From contig DGOE01000161.1 in NCBI GenBank assembly GCA_002389295.1, positions 1-9,185 on the forward strand: a DNA stretch of 9,185 bases, read 5' to 3'. The notes under the pieces were generated by a model that worked only from the letters and a program-made list of their open reading frames with translations, was not told the DNA's origin and searched no databases. This DNA is from Flavobacteriales bacterium UBA4474. GTDB taxonomy: Bacteria > Bacteroidota > Bacteroidia > Flavobacteriales_D > Sanyastnellaceae. The position numbers and the translations under genes are program-made. Below are positions 4,863 through 9,185 of this stretch, in pieces (position 1 is the stretch's first letter; every line of letters starts with the position of its first letter).

Positions 4863-6821
4863 TCAACGAATGACCTGTATGGTGCCTGTCCTCGACTCAA
4901 AAGTCACAGCCGCTCCGTCTTCATTTCCCCAACTGTATGACACCAAGAACAAGTAGAGTCCATCGCGCACATAGGCCTCATCCACGCCCCCATTCCAAAT
5001 GGCCTCCGGATCGAAGGACCGGAAAACCTCCTTTCCCCACCGATCAAAAATCCGCAGCTCGTAATTGGTGATTGAACAAGAGGCGGAAACTTCGAGACCA
5101 TCATTCAACCCGTCATTGTCCGGTGTGATGGCAGAGGGTATGTAGACCATGCAAGGACAGTCATCTCCGATGGAGGCATAATCAAAACCCAAGGTGTACT
5201 CAGCCTCGAAAATGCAACCATCCACGTCGGCCACCTGAAGCTGGTGTGGGCCAGCAGAAAGGGTGGTGAAGACCCCGGTTTCCGACAGGATTTCCCCATC
5301 CAATGTGTAGGCATAGGGCTCGGTACCTCCGTAGGCCTCCACTTCGATTTGACCATTTTCAAACCAGGTACAATTGATGTCCCGCTGGGCAACCGACACC
5401 CCCAGGTCACTTCCGTTGACCAAGATCACCGGCACCGTTCCGGCGCACCCTGTAGCATTGGAAGCCTCCACCGCATAACTGCCCGCTGAAAGTCCCTCAA
5501 ACAGTCCACCCGCCGCGTTCAAAAGGGTGTCTCCAGTCAGTTGGAAGGTGAATGAAGAGGGCTCATTGGCCACGACCTCAATCAGGCCGGCAGCATCGCT
5601 GCAATACTCGTCAACCGCCAGCAAGAGCTGAAGGTCGGGCCCGGTCCGATTCAGCGTGACATTGGAAAGGGCCTCGCAATCATTGTCATCGACGACCATC
5701 ACGGAATAACTGCCCTCGTTGAGGCCATCAAACAGCCCAACCGGCTCCTCGACATCGCCGAGCGTAAAAGTGAAAGGAGCATTGCCCGCTGAAGTCGACA
5801 CCGACACCTGTCCATCTCCCCCGGAACACGACTCGTTGGTCACACTCACTGAAATATCGAAGCCGATACATGCCGCCTCCTGACATTGGGTGACGGCTTG
5901 ATTGAGCACGCTCTGCAGGTTTTGCTCCACATACGTCTCCATCCGATCGACTTGGCCCTCAGAGAACATGAACAAACAGGCGTCGTCGCAATAGTCCATA
6001 TAGGATGGCCACAGGATCGCCTCGGTACAGTTCACGATGGTTTGACCGGCAGGGCAACCATACTGGGCATTGTCGGTAACAGGAGTATCGTCGACAAAGT
6101 CATCGCTTGCACATCCCCCTCCTCCCCATGGATGCTCCAAAAAGAGGTAGTGCCCCACCTCGTGGGTGAGCGTGCGCCCCATGTTGTAAGGCGCACTGAT
6201 GCTGTTGCCGCCGCAGGAAACACTCCCGAAATAAGCCGGATCGCAAGTCACACCATCGCCATTGCCGTTGCCACCCAATGGCGAATAGCCCAACGTCCCC
6301 CCACCAATGGTGTAGACAAAGAAGTTCAGATACCCCGACCAGGCCCCATCAAAATCACCATCGGTTTGGTCCAGGGTAATGGCGTAATCGCCCTCAGCAA
6401 GGCCAAATCCCTGCGGGTGGTTCAAGGTCGCGAGGCAAAATTGAATGCAGGATTCACCATTGGAAATGCCCGGCCATATGCCCGGTTGGAGGTCCTGCCA
6501 TGCGCTGATATCGGCGTTGGTTCCCGCGAAGTCGTCATTGAGGCTTTCAATCTGGGACAAGGCCATGTCAATGGCACAATTCATGGGTATCCCGGTATTC
6601 TGGAAATGGACCGCAACCGGAATCAGCAGGGGGTCATTGCACGGCGGGCGGAACATCTGAGCATCGCGCACCGCCTGCAGGCGAAGTTGATGGGCTTCTG
6701 CATAAGCGGGCATCCCCATCATGTGCGCATGGACAGAGTCTGTCCCACAGGTCCTCTGTGCAGAAAGGCTTCCGAGCCATAGACAGGAAACCAACATCAA
6801 AATCAGTCGCAACGCGTTCAT
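4863..6821 (-). CDS. Secreted pappalysin-like (M43) zinc metalloprotease with SprB-like repeats and type B T9SS sorting domain
   Basis: 652 residues. The chosen start is ATG 6821-6819 because it opens directly on a signal peptide (MNALRLILMLVSCLWLGSLSAQ, cleavage near 22); the longer frame to 6905 only adds a non-signal extension. The protease domain spans roughly 25-312. HEVGHYLFLEH places zinc ligands at H220, H224 and H230 with catalytic E221. 'DDFVDDTP' and the Met-turn region 'SYMDYCDDACLFMFSEGQVD' are typical of pappalysin-like M43 enzymes. Three Ig-like repeats follow between about 315 and 545, each with a pattern of aspartate/glycine-rich strands ending in 'L-x-x-G-x-Y/H...V-x-D/N-x-x-G/D-C', like SprB repeats. 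Residues ~554-652 are the gliding-motility-associated C-terminal domain (IPSAITPDNDGLNDGL, 'YELRIFDRWGKEVFRS', 'W-N-G', 'DGLYLFLVSYSW'), which directs export by T9SS and attachment at the surface. Substrate unknown. The reductase gene follows by nine bases. Confidence 0.93.
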   Translation of the reverse strand: MNALRLILMLVSCLWLGSLSAQRTCGTDSVHAHMMGMPAYAEAHQLRLQAVRDAQMFRPPCNDPLLIPVAVHFQNTGIPMNCAIDMALSQIESLNDDFAGTNADISAWQDLQPGIWPGISNGESCIQFCLATLNHPQGFGLAEGDYAITLDQTDGDFDGAWSGYLNFFVYTIGGGTLGYSPLGGNGNGDGVTCDPAYFGSVSCGGNSISAPYNMGRTLTHEVGHYLFLEHPWGGGGCASDDFVDDTPVTDNAQYGCPAGQTIVNCTEAILWPSYMDYCDDACLFMFSEGQVDRMETYVEQNLQSVLNQAVTQCQEAACIGFDISVSVTNESCSGGDGQVSVSTSAGNAPFTFTLGDVEEPVGLFDGLNEGSYSVMVVDDNDCEALSNVTLNRTGPDLQLLLAVDEYCSDAAGLIEVVANEPSSFTFQLTGDTLLNAAGGLFEGLSAGSYAVEASNATGCAGTVPVILVNGSDLGVSVAQRDINCTWFENGQIEVEAYGGTEPYAYTLDGEILSETGVFTTLSAGPHQLQVADVDGCIFEAEYTLGFDYASIGDDCPCMVYIPSAITPDNDGLNDGLEVSASCSITNYELRIFDRWGKEVFRSFDPEAIWNGGVDEAYVRDGLYLFLVSYSWGNEDGAAVTFESRTGTIQVIR

Positions 6822-6946
6822 TTCGGTTCCGTTATTCCGAAGCAAAACTGCAACCAAACTTTCGGGGTTGCACTGCCCCATGCAGAGATGTCCTGAAGAG
6901 GCCATGTGGATGACATCAGCAGGGCAGAAATATGGCTATAATGTGT
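6822..6946. promoter_or_regulatory. Upstream region of the secreted protease
   Basis: This is the part of the divergent gap nearest the protease gene. On the minus strand CAGTTTTG (6843-6850) differs from TAnnTTTG only in its first base and lies 21 bases before the protease ATG, a workable promoter position. No matching -33 TTG is seen. A plus-strand TATAAT (6937-6942) resembles a classical -10 box, but that is not the form preferred in Bacteroidota. No other structure is visible. Confidence 0.28.
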
Positions 6947-6973
6947 TATGCATGCAGAATGTATGCATGCATA
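6947..6973. promoter_or_regulatory. Candidate MarR operator: inverted repeat of TATGCATGCA
   Basis: TATGCATGCA at 6947-6956 and its exact reverse complement TGCATGCATA at 6964-6973 flank a seven-base spacer, giving a 27-base dyad. The right part also forms a perfect 12-base palindrome, TATGCATGCATA (6962-6973), and TATGCATGCA recurs directly at 6962-6971, 15 bases after the first copy. The dyad ends 15 bases before the GTG start of marR, in an island of about 37% GC (22 of 60 bases, 6931-6990). MarR dimers typically bind dyads of about 16-20 bases near their own promoter, so autoregulation of the marR-fadN operon is likely but inferred. Confidence 0.5.
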
Positions 6974-6988
6974 GCGTATATTGGACAT

Positions 6989-7471
6989 GTGAAACCCGAG
7001 GACACCATCGATTTCCACGTGCGCTTTGCCTGGGCGAGCATTGCCCGGCAGTACGGACAGCTTGCTGCCGAACGCGGCTCCACCATGGCGATGGGGCAAA
7101 CCCTGCTCAACATCGAACGCAACGGCACCCCGTCTACCCAACTCGGGCCGCGCATGGGCATGGAAAGGACCTCGTTGTCCCGGCTGCTGAACAGCCTCGA
7201 GTCCCGCGGCATGATCGAGCGCAAGGCCGATGACGGCGACCGCCGGGTGGTCTGGGTGCACTTGACCGCCGCCGGCAAAAAAGAGCGCGACCGGGCCCGC
7301 AACGTCGTCCGGAATTTCAACGCCTGGGTGGCCGAACAACTGGGCGAAGCCCGGACCGAACGGCTGCTCTGCGATTTGCAACAACTCAACGACCTCATCG
7401 TACAGTATCCCACCCGCGACGCCCTTCCGGGCATATCGCAGGATGACAACACCGATTCCAACGCCGCCTAA
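6989..7471 (+). CDS. MarR-family transcriptional regulator of the beta-oxidation operon
   Basis: 160 residues from the GTG at 6989. This start gives (M)KPEDTIDFHVRFAWASI, the normal N-terminus of this regulator group. Earlier in-frame ATGs (6932, 6959) would add a Cys/Tyr-rich stretch encoded by the operator repeats and are rejected. The winged helix-turn-helix covers about residues 48-93: 'TPSTQLGPRMGM' (helix 3), then 'RTSLSRLLNSLESRGMI' (recognition helix region), then the wing with DDGDRRVVWVHLT (D84 and R86 as in other MarR proteins). The flanking helices form the dimer. Its stop is two bases before the fadN-like gene, so the two are co-transcribed and probably coupled. By position it should sense a fatty-acid or acyl-CoA ligand and repress the operon; this is inferred from context, not from ligand-site residues. 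Confidence 0.9.
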   Translation: MKPEDTIDFHVRFAWASIARQYGQLAAERGSTMAMGQTLLNIERNGTPSTQLGPRMGMERTSLSRLLNSLESRGMIERKADDGDRRVVWVHLTAAGKKERDRARNVVRNFNAWVAEQLGEARTERLLCDLQQLNDLIVQYPTRDALPGISQDDNTDSNAA

Positions 7472-7473
7472 AC

Positions 7474-9185
7474 ATGGCTTCACCCACCCTACCCCACAGC
7501 TTCAACCGCGTCGCCGTCCTCGGATCCGGCGTGATGGGCAGCGCCATCGCCTGCCACCTCGCCCAAACGGGCCACGAAGTGCTCCTGCTCGACCTCCCCG
7601 CCAAGGAAGGCCCGCGCAATGCCACCGCCGACGGTTTCCTCAAAGCCTGCATCAAGTCCAAACCGAGCCCGCTGTACCGGAAGGCCTTTGCCAGCCGCAT
7701 CACCACGGGCAACTTCGAGGACGACATGCCCCGCATTGCCGACTGCGATTGGATCATCGAAGTGGTGGTCGAGCGACTGGACATCAAGAAAATCGTGTTT
7801 GCGCAGGTGGAAAAGCACCGCAAGCCCGGCACGCCCATCACCTCCAACACCTCCGGCATTCCCATCGGTGACCTCGCCGAAGGCCGCAGCGAAGACTTCC
7901 AGGCCTGCCTCTGTGGCACCCACTTCTTCAATCCGCCGCGCTACCTGGCCCTGCTGGAGATCATCCCGCACGCCGGAAGCGATGCGGCCTTGATCGCGCA
8001 CTTCATGGCTTACGGCCGTGACCGCTTGGGTAAGACCACGGTGCTCTGCAAGGACACCCCGGCCTTCATCGCGAACCGCGTGGGCGTGTTTGCCATTCAG
8101 GCGCTGTTTCACACCGTCAAAGACATGGGCCTCTCCATCGAGGCTGTGGACAAACTCACGGGACCGGCGATGGGCCGTCCCAAGAGCGCGACGTTCCGCA
8201 CCTGCGACGTGGTCGGACTCGACACGCTGGTCCATGTGGCCAATGGCGTGAAAGACAACTGCCCTGACGACGAACGCAAAGCCGTCTTCGAAACGCCCGA
8301 CTACGTGCAACACCTGGTGGACAACGGCCACCTCGGCAGCAAGTCCGGACAAGGCTTCTACAAAAAGACCAAGGTGGACGGCAAGAAGGCCATCCTCGGG
8401 CTCGACCTCAACACCTTTGAGTACCGGCCCAAACCCAAGGTCAAATACGCCACCCTGGACGCGGCCAAGAAGGTCGACGACCTGGCCGACCGCACGCGCG
8501 TCCTCTATGACGGGCAAGACGAGGCCGGCACTTTTTACCGCCGCGTCTTCAGCGATGTGTTTGCCTACGTGACGCACCGCATCCCGGAAATCGCCGACGA
8601 GCCCTACCGCATCGACGACGCCTTGCGCGCCGGATTCGGCTGGGAGATGGGCGCCTTCGAAACCATGGACGCCGTGGGCGTGGCCAAGGCGGTTGAACAG
8701 TGCAAGGCGCATGGCCAGGAGGTCGCGCAATGGGTCCACGACTTCCTCGCGGCCGGACACGAGACCTTCTATACGGTCACCGACGGGGTGCGCTCCTGCT
8801 ACAACCCCGGCAGCAAAACCTATGAGGTGGTGCCAGGCCAAGAAGGCCGGATCAAATTGGCCTACCTCGGCGAAGAAAAAGTCGTCTGGAAGAATGCCGG
8901 CGTGACCATTCACGACATCGGTGACGGCATCATCAACGTGGGCTTCCACACCAAGATGAACACCATCGGGGCGGAAATCCTGCAGGGATTGAACCACGCC
9001 TTTGACATCGCAGAAGACGCCTCCACGCCGTGGCGCGGGGTGGTCATCTCCAACGAGGGCGGCAACTTCTCCGCCGGTGCCAACGTGGGCATGGTGTTCA
9101 TGCTCGCCGTGGAACAGGAATACGACGAGCTCGACTATGCCGTGCGCATGTTCCAGAACACGGTGATGCGGGCACGGCACTCCAG
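7474..9185 (+). CDS. fadN: 3-hydroxyacyl-CoA dehydrogenase / enoyl-CoA hydratase fusion (FadN-like), 3' end missing
   Basis: 570 codons are present before the right edge; relatives are about 790-800 residues. The order dehydrogenase first, hydratase last is that of Bacillus FadN, the reverse of E. coli FadB/FadJ. The NAD-binding Rossmann motif is GSGVMG (17-22). 'TSNTSGIPI' is followed by HFFNPP with catalytic H150 and partner E162, twelve residues apart as in other 3-hydroxyacyl-CoA dehydrogenases. KDTPAFIANRVG begins at 193, opening the C-terminal helical domain, and a partial second copy of that domain lies near 380-402 (IDDALRAGFGWEMGAFETMD). The hydratase domain begins around residue 490; its oxyanion-hole segment GGNFSAGAN is at 529-537, then the sequence is cut. 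The enzyme hydrates enoyl-CoA and oxidises the L-3-hydroxyacyl-CoA in the cytosol. It follows marR by two bases; a thiolase gene is expected next. Hydratase catalytic acids are outside the window. Confidence 0.95.
   Translation, partial: MASPTLPHSFNRVAVLGSGVMGSAIACHLAQTGHEVLLLDLPAKEGPRNATADGFLKACIKSKPSPLYRKAFASRITTGNFEDDMPRIADCDWIIEVVVERLDIKKIVFAQVEKHRKPGTPITSNTSGIPIGDLAEGRSEDFQACLCGTHFFNPPRYLALLEIIPHAGSDAALIAHFMAYGRDRLGKTTVLCKDTPAFIANRVGVFAIQALFHTVKDMGLSIEAVDKLTGPAMGRPKSATFRTCDVVGLDTLVHVANGVKDNCPDDERKAVFETPDYVQHLVDNGHLGSKSGQGFYKKTKVDGKKAILGLDLNTFEYRPKPKVKYATLDAAKKVDDLADRTRVLYDGQDEAGTFYRRVFSDVFAYVTHRIPEIADEPYRIDDALRAGFGWEMGAFETMDAVGVAKAVEQCKAHGQEVAQWVHDFLAAGHETFYTVTDGVRSCYNPGSKTYEVVPGQEGRIKLAYLGEEKVVWKNAGVTIHDIGDGIINVGFHTKMNTIGAEILQGLNHAFDIAEDASTPWRGVVISNEGGNFSAGANVGMVFMLAVEQEYDELDYAVRMFQNTVMRARHS

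Noticed and set aside
6937..6942. TATAAT hexamer upstream of marR
   Set aside because: Bacteroidota primary sigma factors do not favour the classical -10 hexamer, and there is no TTGACA-like partner; it may just reflect the AT-rich island.
7489..9180. A 563-codon open frame on the minus strand opposite the fadN-like gene
   Set aside because: Its translation shows no recognisable domain and is rich in V, A, G, H and D as expected for an antisense shadow of a GC-rich gene. The plus strand here encodes a clear, full-length match to FadN.

Overview
The window looks like chromosomal DNA from a member of the Bacteroidota, most likely a GC-rich lineage of Flavobacteriales or a relative. The strongest evidence is a secreted protease (4863-6821, minus) that ends in the gliding-motility-associated, type B sorting domain of the type IX secretion system, which is largely confined to this phylum. 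Two other points agree with it: a MarR regulator directly in front of a FadN-type beta-oxidation gene, and a small SUI1/eIF1-like factor. GC content is around 60% by eye, which produces many long spurious antisense reading frames. No rRNA, tRNA, CRISPR array, insertion sequence or phage gene is visible. Genes are tightly packed and the content is mostly housekeeping plus two secreted proteins.

Layout, left to right. (1) 1-896, minus: an SUI1-family translation factor whose stop codon overlaps the start of a THUMP-domain RNA methyltransferase that runs off the left edge. (2) 980-2307, plus: a secreted cysteine-rich protein with a MopE-like motif and two dockerin-like calcium loops, then 17 bases later an O-methyltransferase. 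(3) 2375-3583, minus: sucC, the beta subunit of succinyl-CoA synthetase; divergent from it, 3652-4305, plus: a LolD-type ABC ATPase. (4) 4317-6821, minus: a probable two-gene unit, with the pappalysin-like (M43) secreted protease first and a RibD/dihydrofolate-reductase-like protein 9 bases behind it. (5) 6989-9185, plus: a MarR-family regulator and, 2 bases later, a FadN-like 3-hydroxyacyl-CoA dehydrogenase/enoyl-CoA hydratase cut by the right edge.

How the genes fit together. The MarR-fadN pair is the start of a fatty-acid beta-oxidation operon; thiolase and acyl-CoA dehydrogenase genes probably follow outside the window. Its acetyl-CoA feeds the TCA cycle, where SucCD acts, but sucD is not adjacent. 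The translation factor and the RNA methyltransferase both act on the ribosome and are translationally coupled. The two secreted proteins differ: the protease carries a T9SS sorting domain, while the cysteine-rich protein has only a signal peptide and dockerin-like loops.

The most notable non-coding signal is an AT-rich island just upstream of marR that holds a 10-base inverted repeat built from TATGCATGCA, a good candidate for the MarR operator. I found no clearly new multi-gene system. The least explained gene is the cysteine-rich secreted protein at 980-1666.
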